Source: Bradyrhizobium diazoefficiens | GTDB lineage: Bacteria > Pseudomonadota > Alphaproteobacteria > Rhizobiales > Xanthobacteraceae | Length of the DNA: 64,000 bases | NCBI RefSeq assembly: GCF_018131015.1 | Contig: NZ_JAFCJJ010000001.1 | Location: 1 to 64,000, forward strand | Reading direction: 5' to 3' | In this document: piece after piece, positions 16,687 to 25,332 of the stretch | Position numbering within the stretch: the first letter of the stretch is position 1 | Layout: every line of letters begins with the position of its first letter | Notes under the pieces: generated by a model | The model's input: only the letters and a program-made list of their open reading frames with translations | The model's database searches: none | Told to the model about the DNA's origin: nothing | Program-made: the position numbers and the translations under genes

Positions 16687-16875
16687 ATGGGGACCATCAT
16701 CGAATTTCCGGCCGGTCGCCGGGTGGGCTCGTCGGGGGAAGTCACACCGCGCACGGAAACGGGAACGGTTCTGATCCTCCCGGTGATCCGCATCGAGCGC
16801 GAGACGGACGAAACCAGCGGCGACCGCGGGCCGGAGCAGGGTACCGCGCCGCGGCGGCGGCGCCGCCGCCGCTAG
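16687..16875 (+). CDS. Small basic-tailed hypothetical protein
   Basis: This is a 62-residue protein of unknown function. It starts MGTIIEFPAGRRVG, has a hydrophobic core TVLILPVIRIERE, and ends in a run of seven Arg (PRRRRRRR). It is followed 14 bases later by a lipoprotein gene, so the two are probably co-transcribed. The short MGxIIEFP start recurs in small rhizobial proteins. I have no functional assignment; the CtrA-like box upstream and codon bias support it being real. Confidence 0.55.
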   Translation: MGTIIEFPAGRRVGSSGEVTPRTETGTVLILPVIRIERETDETSGDRGPEQGTAPRRRRRRR

Positions 16876-16889
16876 CCTCCGGCCTTGCA

Positions 16890-17651
16890 ATGCCGGAAGC
16901 CGCCCGCCAGATCCGGAGCGTCGCGTCAGTGATGCTGCTTGCGCTGGTAGGCGCGAGCCTCGGTGCCTGCAGTGGCGGCGATTTCGGCCGCACCCGCGCC
17001 GACATGCGCAGCGACGACATGCATCGCTGGCTCGGCGCCGAGGTCACCTCCAGCGTCGGCCTGAAATCATCGCAGTTCCAGCTCACCGACGAGGAGCGGC
17101 AGCTTCGCGATCTCGCTTATCCCATGATCGAGCCGCCACTGTCGCGGCCGGCCTGGAAGAGCGTGTTCGGCGACTACAAGGCGATGCCGTCGCCCTGGCG
17201 CCAGAAGATCGTATTCGACCGCACGATGTACGGACGCACGCTGATCGACGAGCCGCATCGCTCGCATTCCTCGCGCTATGCGCAGCTGATCGAGGACGTG
17301 CGCAACGACATCACCCGCTTCGAGCCGTTCTTCGCCTCTGCGATCCGCGTCATCGACCTCGACAGGAAGCGCAATGCCAGCATGGCGCGGGTCTCGGAAC
17401 TGTCGCCGCGGGAGCGCGACGACGCGGTCGCGCGCATGCAGGAGAACTCGCTGATCGTGCAGTGGGTGCAGCAATGCCTGGAGCAGCGCGTCTCGTCCTA
17501 TCGCTGGGCGCTGGAGCGGCTGGTGATCCAGGCGCCGGACGGCATGGCCGCCGATGCCGACCGCCTGATCGGCGAGCTCGCGGCCCAGACCGCCAATCCG
17601 CCGGTTGCAGCCCAGCCGCCCTACGGCCGCGCGGTCGTCTCGAAGGGCTGA
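16890..17651 (+). CDS. Putative lipoprotein of unknown function
   Basis: The protein has 253 residues. The N-terminus has basic residues, a hydrophobic stretch (SVASVMLLALVGASLGAC) and a lipobox with the lipidated Cys near residue 27. The mature part is rich in charged residues (RADMRSDDMHRWLGAEV, then TDEERQLRDLAYPMIEPPLSRPAW) with a predicted helical body and a Pro/Ala tail. It is likely outer-membrane or inner-membrane anchored in the periplasm. I recognise it as a type of conserved rhizobial hypothetical but know no function. It lies 14 bases after the small Arg-tailed gene. Confidence 0.7.
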   Translation: MPEAARQIRSVASVMLLALVGASLGACSGGDFGRTRADMRSDDMHRWLGAEVTSSVGLKSSQFQLTDEERQLRDLAYPMIEPPLSRPAWKSVFGDYKAMPSPWRQKIVFDRTMYGRTLIDEPHRSHSSRYAQLIEDVRNDITRFEPFFASAIRVIDLDRKRNASMARVSELSPRERDDAVARMQENSLIVQWVQQCLEQRVSSYRWALERLVIQAPDGMAADADRLIGELAAQTANPPVAAQPPYGRAVVSKG

Positions 17652-17762
17652 GCCGCGCGAGCCAGTCTCGGCGCGCGCTCCATCTGCAGCAGTGGCGCCT
17701 GGCTCGCTATTGGTTCCAATCGCGCGTTAAAATCATCGTGACGTGCCGCAAGGCCGCGTCGG

Positions 17763-17791
17763 TTGACAGCGTCGGCGGCTGGGTTTGTAGT
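17763..17791 (+). promoter_or_regulatory. Sigma-70-type promoter candidate
   Basis: TTGACA (17763-17768), 17 bases, then TGTAGT (17786-17791) gives a perfect -35 and a four-of-six -10 at ideal spacing. It is 80 bases upstream of the DUF1259 start, leaving a leader of about 75 bases. Confidence 0.4.
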
Positions 17792-17870
17792 TACGGCATC
17801 GGGGATGTGCGATCTCCCCGTGAGGCGACATGCCCAAGCATCGTGTCCTGATCTTCACCAAGGGCGCAGC

Positions 17871-18803
17871 ATGTCTTTTTTCCAGATATCATCCGAGAAC
17901 CTGTCCCGGCTCAGCAGTGCCGTGCTGTGCGCCGGCGTTGTGCTGATCGGCGCGGCCGTCATGACGTCCGCTCGAGCCCAGGATGTCGACTGGCAGAAGG
18001 TCGATGACGCGCTGAGCCGCAAGGCGGCGGTGACCGGCGACGTGCATCGTTACGGCTTTCCACGCACCGACCTCGCGGTGACGCTCGACGGCGTGACCAT
18101 CAAGCCCGCGCTGGCACTCGGTGGCTGGGTCGCGTTCAAGCCCGCGCATGACGGCGTCATGGCCATGGGCGATCTGGTGCTGCTCGAATCCGAGATCAAT
18201 CCGGTCATGCTGAAGATGATCGCGAGCGGCCTTCAGATCACCGCCGTCCACAATCACCTGCTCGGCGCCAGTCCGGCGACATTCTACATGCACGTGGCCG
18301 GGCACGGCGAGCCGGCCAGGATCGCGACCGCGATCCGCGACGCGCTCGCCGAGAGCAAGACGCCTCTCGCGGCGCCGGCGCCGGCCGCACCGGCGCCTGC
18401 GATCGATCTCGACACGGCGCAGCTCGATCAGATCATCGGCGTCAAGGGCCAGGCCAATGGCGGCGTCTACCAGTTCAGCGTTCCCCGCCGCGATCCCATC
18501 ACCGAGCAGGGGATGACGCTGGCTCCGGCCGGGCCGATGGGCCTCGCCACCGGCATCAGCTTCCAGCCGACCGGCGGCGGCAAGGCGGCGATCACCGGGG
18601 ACTTCGTGCTGAGCGCCGACGAGGTCAACCCCGTCATCATGGCGCTGCGCTCGCACGGCATCGCCGTGACGGCCCTGCACAGCCACATGCTGGACGAGCA
18701 GCCGCGTCTGTTCTTCATGCACTTCTGGGCCAACGACGACGCGATCAAGCTCGCGGGTGGCCTGCGCGCCGCGCTCGACAAGACGGCCAGCACGAAGAGT
18801 TGA
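17871..18803 (+). CDS. Exported protein with two DUF1259 domains (LppY/LpqO-like)
   Basis: The protein has 310 residues from ATG 17871. A signal peptide (hydrophobic run AVLCAGVVLIGAAVMTSARA, cleavage after ARA) sends it to the periplasm. Two DUF1259 units follow, residues about 38-165 and 190-305. Each has a KxAVTGDVHRYGFPRTDL- or KGQANGGVYQFSVPRRDP-like opening and an ending HNHLLGASPATFYMHVAGHG or HSHMLDEQPRLFFMHFWAND. The His-rich, evenly spaced motifs (VHNHLL, LHSHML) suggest metal binding. An Ala/Pro linker joins the repeats. The family is of unknown function. Confidence 0.8.
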   Translation: MSFFQISSENLSRLSSAVLCAGVVLIGAAVMTSARAQDVDWQKVDDALSRKAAVTGDVHRYGFPRTDLAVTLDGVTIKPALALGGWVAFKPAHDGVMAMGDLVLLESEINPVMLKMIASGLQITAVHNHLLGASPATFYMHVAGHGEPARIATAIRDALAESKTPLAAPAPAAPAPAIDLDTAQLDQIIGVKGQANGGVYQFSVPRRDPITEQGMTLAPAGPMGLATGISFQPTGGGKAAITGDFVLSADEVNPVIMALRSHGIAVTALHSHMLDEQPRLFFMHFWANDDAIKLAGGLRAALDKTASTKS

Positions 18804-18953
18804 CCTGTCAGCACCTGGGATGGGGCCACCACCAGGACTGCGATTTCCGCTATGATGCTCGCTCAACCGGACTGCAATGATCACGGATGGTTTATTCCCT
18901 GCGCGAATGGACCGGGCGCGCCACCACCGTGGAATGAATGAGGTGCGAGAGCC

Positions 18954-19886
18954 ATGGCGAGCTTTGTCCAGTTCTTGCAGGATTCCGGTGTGTACGCTGC
19001 GCAAAGATTCATGATCGTTCCTCGGGGCGGCTTCAACCTCGTCTGCCTCCGCGACAGCACCGGCGTTAGCCTGTCGCATGATCATCGGTTAGAGGTTGAG
19101 GATGTGCGCTTTGAGGACGTCGAACGTGTCGCTCGCGAATACATCGACTTTCGTTACGGAGCGCAAAGGAGCCAGGAACGCGACGACCAGTTGCTGCGTC
19201 TGCGCACGGGGCTGTATGGGACCGCACGGCCGGGGCAGCCTGCACGCGGGCTCAAGGTCACGGCCAAGGGTGTCGGCATCCCGGAACTCTGGGCCATGCG
19301 CGGCAGCACGGGCATCAAACTGGATGTCGCCCTTCTGCCGCGCAAGGATTTCAGGATCGCATTCAGATTCCTCAGGCGCCTCGATCAATCGAATCAAATG
19401 ATCAACGCCACGAAATGGACGCCGGATGATGTGCCCTGGTTCATGACCAGGCTGAACTGGACGTTCGGAGCTCAGGCGAATATCTTTTTTTCCTTGGTCG
19501 ATGCGAAATGGCTTCCAGTCGAGAAAGCCTTGGGGCCCAAAATCCCGCGGGATGTTTTTCAAAAGGAAATCGCGCCGTTGAAAGGGAGTGGCGCCGATCT
19601 CACCTGCTTTCTCGTCGGCGATTATGATGCTCAGACGACTGAAGCGGCTGGGGAGTATTTGTCGGATCAGCAGGTCTGCGTGGTTGTCGACGAGGGCAAT
19701 CCACCCGTATTCGACCTTGGTGAAGCGTTCATCGGCGTCATGGCGCACGAGGTCGGTCACTTCCTGCTCCACGAACGGAAACACGAGGGGAGCGGACACC
19801 ATGACCGACGCGGTGTTCTGCTTTCCAGTGGTACGGAAAGCCTGTCCCTGGACAAGCAACTCGTCATCAACCTCACCGCGTGGTGA
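18954..19886 (+). CDS. Zincin-like protein with HEXXH motif
   Basis: The protein has 310 residues and no signal peptide. The C-terminal part carries FIGVMAHEVGHFLLHE with H265-E266-x-x-H269, a classical zinc peptidase motif. It is followed by GSGHHDRRGVLLSSG, which offers a third ligand (H282/H283) and a turn comparable to the Met-turn region of metzincin-like enzymes. The N-terminal 200 residues resemble no family I know. Base use is slightly less GC-biased than the neighbours. An enzymatic role is likely from the motif, but the substrate is unknown. It is monocistronic. Confidence 0.6.
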   Translation: MASFVQFLQDSGVYAAQRFMIVPRGGFNLVCLRDSTGVSLSHDHRLEVEDVRFEDVERVAREYIDFRYGAQRSQERDDQLLRLRTGLYGTARPGQPARGLKVTAKGVGIPELWAMRGSTGIKLDVALLPRKDFRIAFRFLRRLDQSNQMINATKWTPDDVPWFMTRLNWTFGAQANIFFSLVDAKWLPVEKALGPKIPRDVFQKEIAPLKGSGADLTCFLVGDYDAQTTEAAGEYLSDQQVCVVVDEGNPPVFDLGEAFIGVMAHEVGHFLLHERKHEGSGHHDRRGVLLSSGTESLSLDKQLVINLTAW

Positions 19887-20220
19887 GAGCGATCGTCCTC
19901 GGCATCCCGCCAAATGCGAAGTCCGGCGGGCTTCACCGCTTCTCCGGCTCGATCCTGTAGCCGGCGACGCGCGTCGCCCAGACGCGTGGCGCGGCGTCGC
20001 TGGAGCATTGCTGGGTCGCCCATAGCGTCTTGCGGTCGAGCGGATCAGGCGCGGTCAGGATGCCCGCCAAATTGCCCATCGGCGCCATCTCAGGACGCGG
20101 TGCGGCACGAGGTGCTGCACTGCCGAGCCGGGCACGCGCTTCCGGGGCTCCGAAGTTGACTTTTGCAGCCAATGACGCACGCTACCCCTTTCGACCAAAA
20201 TCATTTGAATGGGGGATACG
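19887..20220. other. Intergenic stretch with one doubtful small frame
   Basis: These 334 bases lie between two plus-strand genes. Only the minus-strand frame at 19933-20172 has any protein-like character (described separately). I see no strong hairpin, terminator or RNA gene. Confidence 0.35.
19933..20172 (-). CDS. Doubtful small hypothetical protein
   Basis: This is a 79-residue frame ending DRKTLWATQQCSSDAAPRVWATRVAGYRIEPEKR. The end reads like real protein (Trp, Tyr and Cys in a structured-looking pattern) while the first 40 residues are Ala/Arg-rich like a shadow frame. No ribosome binding site is evident. It may be the remnant of a longer gene whose start has been lost. I keep it only as a possibility. 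Confidence 0.3.
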   Translation of the reverse strand: MAAKVNFGAPEARARLGSAAPRAAPRPEMAPMGNLAGILTAPDPLDRKTLWATQQCSSDAAPRVWATRVAGYRIEPEKR

Positions 20221-21861
20221 ATGCGCATTCTGAAAGCCGCGTTTTTCGCCTTGGCAGTCATGACCACGCCCGCTCATGCCGAGGACACCTGGACCGTCAC
20301 CCGGGATATTGCCCTGACCAGCCGGCCCCGCTTCGGAGCGGTGCGTGAGGAGAAGATCATCGCCGACCTGTTCAGGCCCAACCGGGGCGGACGTCTGCCG
20401 GCGGTCGTCATCATGAATTCAAGCGGCGGCGTGCTGCCCTTCGTGGAAATGAACTACGCCAACGTGCTCGCCGCCAACGGCGCCATCGCGCTGGTGGTGG
20501 ACAGCTTCATGCCGCGTGGCGTCCGGCGGACCAGCGATGACCAGACCCGTGTGTCCTATGTGCAGTCGATCGCCGACGCGGTGGCGGGATATCAATGGCT
20601 CGCGTCGCAGTCCTTCGTCGATCCGGCGCGGATCGTCGTGATGGGGATGTCGAAAGGCGCCGCCGTTGCGGTCGACACGGCAGGCCTGGCCAGCCGCCAG
20701 CTTTTTGGCGCGACCGAGGCGCGCTTCGCCGCCCATGTCGCCGTCGCGCCCGGATGCGAATTCCAGAACCAGGACGCCAAGACGACCGGTGCGCCGATCT
20801 TCTTCATGATCGCCGAGCTCGACAATTACACCCCTGCGCGACACTGCCTCGAATATGCGGATCGGATCCGCAGCGCCGGAAATGCCAAGGTCCGGTTGGC
20901 GGTCTATCCCGGCGTGTATCATGCCTACGAATGGACCGCCGGCGTCATGGAGGAAAACAACGAAACATGGATCAAGTGCTTTTACTTCCGGAACGAACGC
21001 GGACAGTTGACGGACCGGGCAACCGGCAAGATCGTTGCGCCCGCAGGCGGGCTGGCCGTCGAACGCCAGTGCATGGACACGAGACCGGTCAATGTCGGTG
21101 GTGACGCGCGCGTGAAGGCGCAGGCGATTGCCGATCTCCTGCAATTCCTGCGCGACATCCGGATTCTCGACGATGCAGATGCGCAGGCCATCGTGCCCGA
21201 CTGTGCGCAGATCGCAAAACTCCGGATGAATTGCGAGCGCGCGCGGGCCGGCTGGGGCGGCGACATGCTCGCGCTCGCCCGGGCCTATCGCGCCGGGAAG
21301 GATGTCCCCCATGATGACGTGCTGGCAGAGAAGCTCCTGAAGCTTGCGGCCGGCCGCGGTCACCCGCAGGCTCAAATGGATCTTGCCGACCTCTACGTGT
21401 TTGGTCCTGCAGGCCAGCGCAATCCGGCACGCGCCCTCGAGCTTGCAAGCAGCGCCGCTGCAGCGGGCGAGGGCGGCGCGATGAATATTCTTGGCGTGAT
21501 GGCGCGCGAGGGCATCGGCCGTGGCAGCGATGCGAAGGAGGCTCTGATGTGGTTCCGCAAAGCGGCCGATCTTCGCAATCCCTATGCCCTGGCACATCTC
21601 GGCCGCATGTATTGGGACGGGCGTGCCGGCCTTGCCATGGATCCTGCGGAGGCGGTGCGGCTCTGGCAACGCTCGACCTACTACGGCAACCCCTGGGGCC
21701 AGCTCTATTTGGCCGAGGCACTGGAACGGGGGGAGGGAATAGCTCGCGATCGCAAGGCGGCCGTCGATCGCTATCGCGCCGCCGCGGGTCAGACCTATCA
21801 ACCGGAGGCGAAACGCCGCGCCACGGACGCCTTGGCGCGGCTCGGCGAGGCGACGCCGTGA
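20221..21861 (+). CDS. Exported alpha/beta-hydrolase fused to Sel1 repeats
   Basis: The protein has 546 residues from ATG 20221, supported by GGGGGA upstream; ATG 20209 is an alternative. A signal peptide (ILKAAFFALAVMTTPAHA) leads to a dienelactone hydrolase-like domain (about residues 20-270). The nucleophile Ser is in VMGMSKGAAV, the acidic residue is in IAELDNYTP, and the catalytic His is in YPGVYHAYEW. The C-terminal 200 residues hold at least four Sel1 (TPR-like) repeats, e.g. AMNILGVMAREGIGRGSDAKEALMWFRKAADLRNPYAL. Sel1 repeats bind proteins, so the enzyme may be part of a periplasmic complex. The fusion is unusual; the substrate is unknown. Confidence 0.75.
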   Translation: MRILKAAFFALAVMTTPAHAEDTWTVTRDIALTSRPRFGAVREEKIIADLFRPNRGGRLPAVVIMNSSGGVLPFVEMNYANVLAANGAIALVVDSFMPRGVRRTSDDQTRVSYVQSIADAVAGYQWLASQSFVDPARIVVMGMSKGAAVAVDTAGLASRQLFGATEARFAAHVAVAPGCEFQNQDAKTTGAPIFFMIAELDNYTPARHCLEYADRIRSAGNAKVRLAVYPGVYHAYEWTAGVMEENNETWIKCFYFRNERGQLTDRATGKIVAPAGGLAVERQCMDTRPVNVGGDARVKAQAIADLLQFLRDIRILDDADAQAIVPDCAQIAKLRMNCERARAGWGGDMLALARAYRAGKDVPHDDVLAEKLLKLAAGRGHPQAQMDLADLYVFGPAGQRNPARALELASSAAAAGEGGAMNILGVMAREGIGRGSDAKEALMWFRKAADLRNPYALAHLGRMYWDGRAGLAMDPAEAVRLWQRSTYYGNPWGQLYLAEALERGEGIARDRKAAVDRYRAAAGQTYQPEAKRRATDALARLGEATP

Positions 21862-21885
21862 CGGTCCGCTGAGCGCGGAGCCACT

Positions 21886-22570
21886 TCAGGCGGGGCCGCG
21901 AGAAGCGGAAATTGCAGTGGCTCGCGCCGCCGGCCAGCGTCTGCGTTCGCTCGAGGTGGATACCTTGCGTCGCATAGGCATCGAAATCGAGCCCGCAGAT
22001 GTTGGGCAGGATCTCCCCGTCGCCATGGCGGCTTGCGAATTTGCAGAAGCCGCAGGCCCGGTAGTTGACGCCGAATTCAAAACCATCGCCCGGGCGAGGC
22101 TCGACGAAGTCGTAGACGAAATCTTCCGGGAATTCGTTCTGATGGCTTGATGTCGCGCTCTTCGCTGCCTGCTCTCGCAGCAAGTCCTGGTTTTCAGCTG
22201 ACATGAATTGACGCCCCAAGGCGAGACGTTCCGCCTCCGGCATGGCGAGCAATTGCGCCTTGTAGGTATCCCGCTCGATCTCGCCGATCACGGGCACCGC
22301 TACGCCGTGCCGCCGCAGCACGCGGCTGATGGCGATGAAGCCGATGAGGCGCATGAAGAAGCCGCTCATGCGGTTTGCCGCGCCGCCGACATAGGGCATC
22401 TGGGTGAGGACGATCTCGAATTCGTCCATCACCTCCTGCCTGATCCCGTCGATGTCGGCGAGATGCGCGCGCTCGCGCAACATCGCGTCGGCAAGGTCGA
22501 GCCGCTGCCGCATGGCGGCCTTCATCAGGCTGCGATGCTGCTCGTAGAAGGGATGAACGGCCTCAGCCAT
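21886..22570 (-). CDS. L-2-amino-thiazoline-4-carboxylic acid hydrolase family, C-terminal frame slip
   Basis: This protein of about 228 residues starts MAEAVHPFYEQHRSLMKAAMRQ and is of the ATC hydrolase family, named after the enzyme opening L-2-amino-delta2-thiazoline-4-carboxylate in cysteine-forming pathways of Pseudomonas. The conserved ending FGVNYRACGFCKFA...LPNICGLDFDAY...ASHCNFRF is present. After FRFSRP the literal frame misses a stop and runs about 260 codons antisense through the neighbouring hydrolase. One base fewer in the GGGG run at 21892-21895 would end it at TGA 21886-21888, the length I annotate. It is last in the VOC-RidA-hydrolase operon. Confidence 0.65.
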
Positions 22571-22581
22571 GGGACACCTGA

Positions 22582-22968
22582 CTATTCCGCGGCGATCGCC
22601 TCGATCTCCAGCAACCATTTGCTGTCGACGGTCTGGACCACCACGACCGTCAGCGCGGGCTGATGCTCCCCGAGCACTTTGCTGCGGATGGCGCGGTTGG
22701 CCACGAGTTGGCTCCGGTCAGTCAGGAAAGTAGTGACCTTGACCAGGTGCTCGACGCCAAGGCCGGCGGCGGCGAGCACCTCGACGACGTTGCGCCAGGA
22801 CTGCTCGCATTGCGCCTCGAAACCTTCGGGCACCGTGCCGTCGAGTCTCTCAGGCACCTGGCCGCTGATGAACAACAGGCGGCGATGCTGCTTCACCTCG
22901 AGCCCCATGCAGTAGCCGGCGGCGGGAGGGCAGACCGTTGCGGGATTGTGGCTGACGATATCAGGCAT
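22582..22968 (-). CDS. RidA family protein
   Basis: This is a 128-residue RidA (YjgF/YER057c/UK114) protein. RidA enzymes deaminate reactive enamine/imine intermediates; catabolic relatives act within specific pathways. Typical stretches are RRLLFISGQVPERLDGTVP, the LVKVTTFLTDRSQL middle and PALTVVVVQTVDSKWLLEIEAIA. The Arg at the active site of archetypal RidA is not present in its usual place (the segment reads ANRAIRSKV), which favours a specialised paralogue. Start ATG 22968 lies one base after the VOC stop, showing tight coupling. The ATC hydrolase follows 11 bases later. Confidence 0.8.
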   Translation of the reverse strand: MPDIVSHNPATVCPPAAGYCMGLEVKQHRRLLFISGQVPERLDGTVPEGFEAQCEQSWRNVVEVLAAAGLGVEHLVKVTTFLTDRSQLVANRAIRSKVLGEHQPALTVVVVQTVDSKWLLEIEAIAAE

Positions 22969-22969
22969 T

Positions 22970-23839
22970 TCAGAGGGTCTCCTGTTCGACGAATTCCAGG
23001 GCGAGGCCATGGGCGGCCGCGGGCGGGACCAGCAGCACGCCGCCCGTGACCGCGAATGCGACGTCGTTGCCCTTCAGGGTCCGTGCGGTGGCATCGAGAT
23101 CGCCGACCGCGACGCGCGCCGCACAAAACCGCGGTGCTCCCCCGCCGTGGACGCCCGGCAGCCGGCGCGCGATTGCGGCCGGCGCCAGCACCGTGATGCG
23201 GTCGCCGGGCTCGCCGATCGTCAGTCCTTCGGGCACGGGCTCGGCGGGACCTTCTGCGAAGTGCTCGAGGAAGGCGCGGTGCTTCATCGGCTCCGGTGCC
23301 GACATCACCACCTCGGTCACGCGCAGGGCGCCATTGGGGTGCCGCTGATAGTCCGGCTTCCAGAACAGTTCCGGAGGATGGCGCTGCTGGCAGGTGAAGA
23401 AGGCGAGAGCAGGCATCGCGGGATCGGTGGCGAACGCCAGCGAGAACGCGACGCGGGCCGTAGCCCCGCCCGGCAGCACCGCGTCGCGGCCGAAATCGAA
23501 CGGCGCATAGGCGCCGATGCCGCTGGTGCGGAAACGCGCCGCATCGTCGTGGGCGTCGGTGGTGTGGAGGACCAGCATCGACATGCCCTCGGTACTTTCC
23601 AGGAATTCGCGATTATGCGCGGCGAAGCTGAAATGGCCGGGCCTGGCCGGCGGCACCGCCGCGGCGTCGGTGACGGCCAGCAGCTCGAAGAAATTGTTCT
23701 CGAACATCGCGAGGCGATTGCTGGTGCCGAAGGGGTGCACGCCGACCGGCGTCAGGGCGAAGCCGAGCCTTTGCCAGTCCATGGCCGCCTGCGCGAGGTC
23801 GTGAACGCAGATGACGAAATGGTCCAGTCGGCGCGGCAT
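22970..23839 (-). CDS. VOC (glyoxalase-like) family protein
   Basis: This 289-residue protein has an N-terminal VOC/Glyoxalase_3 domain (MPRRLDHFVICVHDLAQAAMDWQRLGFALTP). A second, degenerate betaalphabeta module is in the C-terminal half (CAARVAVGDLDATARTLKGNDVAF). Metal ligands in the N-terminal domain are H7 and a Glu in FFELLAV. It is the first gene of an operon with RidA and an ATC hydrolase-like protein and is divergent from a LysR gene. The three enzymes probably catabolise a small N/S-containing compound. GGGAG lies 8 bases before the start. Confidence 0.8.
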   Translation of the reverse strand: MPRRLDHFVICVHDLAQAAMDWQRLGFALTPVGVHPFGTSNRLAMFENNFFELLAVTDAAAVPPARPGHFSFAAHNREFLESTEGMSMLVLHTTDAHDDAARFRTSGIGAYAPFDFGRDAVLPGGATARVAFSLAFATDPAMPALAFFTCQQRHPPELFWKPDYQRHPNGALRVTEVVMSAPEPMKHRAFLEHFAEGPAEPVPEGLTIGEPGDRITVLAPAAIARRLPGVHGGGAPRFCAARVAVGDLDATARTLKGNDVAFAVTGGVLLVPPAAAHGLALEFVEQETL

Positions 23840-23969
23840 GAAAGACTCCCTGAAATGAGAGCCGACCGTAGCCGCCGATGTCGGGCAGGCGCAAACCATC
23901 TTTGCTGCGGTTCAGCGCAAGAAAATCTATTGCAAGGAGACGGCCCGTCGGTGTCAAACTCGCAGCGTC

Positions 23970-24596
23970 ATGACCTACGCCCTTCCACCACTCAACGCGC
24001 TCCGCGCCTTCGAGGCCGCCGCGCGGCATCTCAGCTTCAAGCTCGCCGCGCACGAGCTGCATGTGACGCCTGCGGCGGTGGGGCAGCAGGTCAAGGCGCT
24101 GGAGGCACGCCTGGGTGTGCAGCTGTTCGAACGGCTGCACAAGCAGCTCATCCTGACCGCGGCGGGGCAAGCCTATCTGCCCGGAATCTCCGAAGGATTT
24201 CGCCACATTGCCGAGGCGACCTCGCAGTTGAAGCCGGCCGGCGCGGTGCTACTGCAACTGGGCGTCCATGGCAGCTTCGATCTGCGCCGGCTCGATCTGG
24301 CGGCGTTTCGCAGCAAACATGCGGAGATCGGCTTGCGCGTGCTGCAGCCCGCCGGGCTGCACGAGCTGGTCGAGGGCAAGGTCGACCTCTTGATCGCTCG
24401 CGGCCTCGGCCGCCATCCCGGCTATCGCTGCGACCGCGTCAAGGAAGGATCGGGTCTCGGCGACTGGCTGATCGCGCCCGAAGGCACCGCGGATTGTCCC
24501 GAGATCGCCAGCTTTCGCACATGGCTGCGCAGCCTGGCCACCGAGGCGCCGCGCGAAAACCGTCGGCCCCGGCTGGTGGGCGGCTTGGGAAGTTGA
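23970..24596 (+). CDS. Short LysR-type transcriptional regulator
   Basis: This is a 208-residue GcvA-like LysR regulator. The winged HTH is intact at residues 5-63 (LPPLNALRAFEAAARHLSFKLAAHELHVTPAAVGQQVKALEARLGVQLFERL). The effector domain is short: it reads to EGKVDLLIARGLGRHPGYRCDRVKEGSG, then jumps to LGDWLIAPEGTADCPEIASFRTWLRS, the normal C-terminus. About 85-90 residues of the effector domain are missing relative to the usual 295-300. The frame is not broken, so this is either an in-frame deletion or a short subfamily. It is divergent from the VOC-RidA-ATC hydrolase operon and presumably its regulator. Confidence 0.75.
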   Translation: MTYALPPLNALRAFEAAARHLSFKLAAHELHVTPAAVGQQVKALEARLGVQLFERLHKQLILTAAGQAYLPGISEGFRHIAEATSQLKPAGAVLLQLGVHGSFDLRRLDLAAFRSKHAEIGLRVLQPAGLHELVEGKVDLLIARGLGRHPGYRCDRVKEGSGLGDWLIAPEGTADCPEIASFRTWLRSLATEAPRENRRPRLVGGLGS

Positions 24597-24630
24597 GGCG
24601 ACCGGGAGGAGTTTTGGCAGATCGAGCCGC

Positions 24631-25332
24631 TCATCGGGTCGTCTCCGTCATCGCGACCGGGCCGCGCGCGTTGGACTGTCCGAGCAGCCAATTCATCAAC
24701 AACATGCCGGCACATGCTCCACACAGCTCCGCAAGGATGAAGCCGGGCAGGTCAACGGGCCGGATCCCTGCAAAGGTGTTCGTCAGCGACCTCGCGATTG
24801 CGACGGCCGGGTTCGCAAACGACGTCGATGCCGTGAACCAATAGGCGGCCGTGATGTAGAGGCCGACCAGCCAGGGAACGGCCGTTCGCTGAAACCGGAT
24901 GCCAGCCAGAATCGTTGCGACCAACCCAAAGGCTGCGACCGCTTCTGCAAACCATTGTGACCCGCCAGTCCGAACCCTGGCCGACAGATCGAGCAGGGGC
25001 AGGGCGAACATCAGGTGTGCGGCCATTGTGCCGGCAATACCGCCGATGATCTGCACGATGACATAGAGCGCGGCCTCATTCGCCGGCAGTTCGCGCCGGC
25101 CGGTGAAAACGAGCGTCACCGCCGGATTGAAATGCGCGCCGGAGATCGGGCCGAGCACCGTGATCAGGACGACCAGGATGGCCCCGGTCGGCAGGGTGTT
25201 GCAGAGCAGCGCGAGTGCGATGTCTTTCGTCAGGGTTTCGGCCATGATGCCGGAGCCGACCACGGTCGTGACGAGAATGGCCGTGCCGAGCGCTTCGGCC
25301 GCAAGGCGCCGCGAAAGATCGAAGCCGTCCAT
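24631..25332 (-). CDS. aqpS: AqpS-like aquaglyceroporin of the arsenic operon
   Basis: This 233-residue channel of the major intrinsic protein family has six hydrophobic helices and two NPA boxes, HFNPAVTLVF and FANPAVAIARS. The second box lacks the NPARD of glycerol facilitators. It is third in arsR-arsC-aqpS, an order described in Sinorhizobium meliloti, where AqpS lets arsenite leave down its gradient after ArsC reduces arsenate. There is no ArsB or Acr3 pump in this unit, which fits. Its ATG overlaps the arsC stop by one base. Confidence 0.85.
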   Translation of the reverse strand: MDGFDLSRRLAAEALGTAILVTTVVGSGIMAETLTKDIALALLCNTLPTGAILVVLITVLGPISGAHFNPAVTLVFTGRRELPANEAALYVIVQIIGGIAGTMAAHLMFALPLLDLSARVRTGGSQWFAEAVAAFGLVATILAGIRFQRTAVPWLVGLYITAAYWFTASTSFANPAVAIARSLTNTFAGIRPVDLPGFILAELCGACAGMLLMNWLLGQSNARGPVAMTETTR

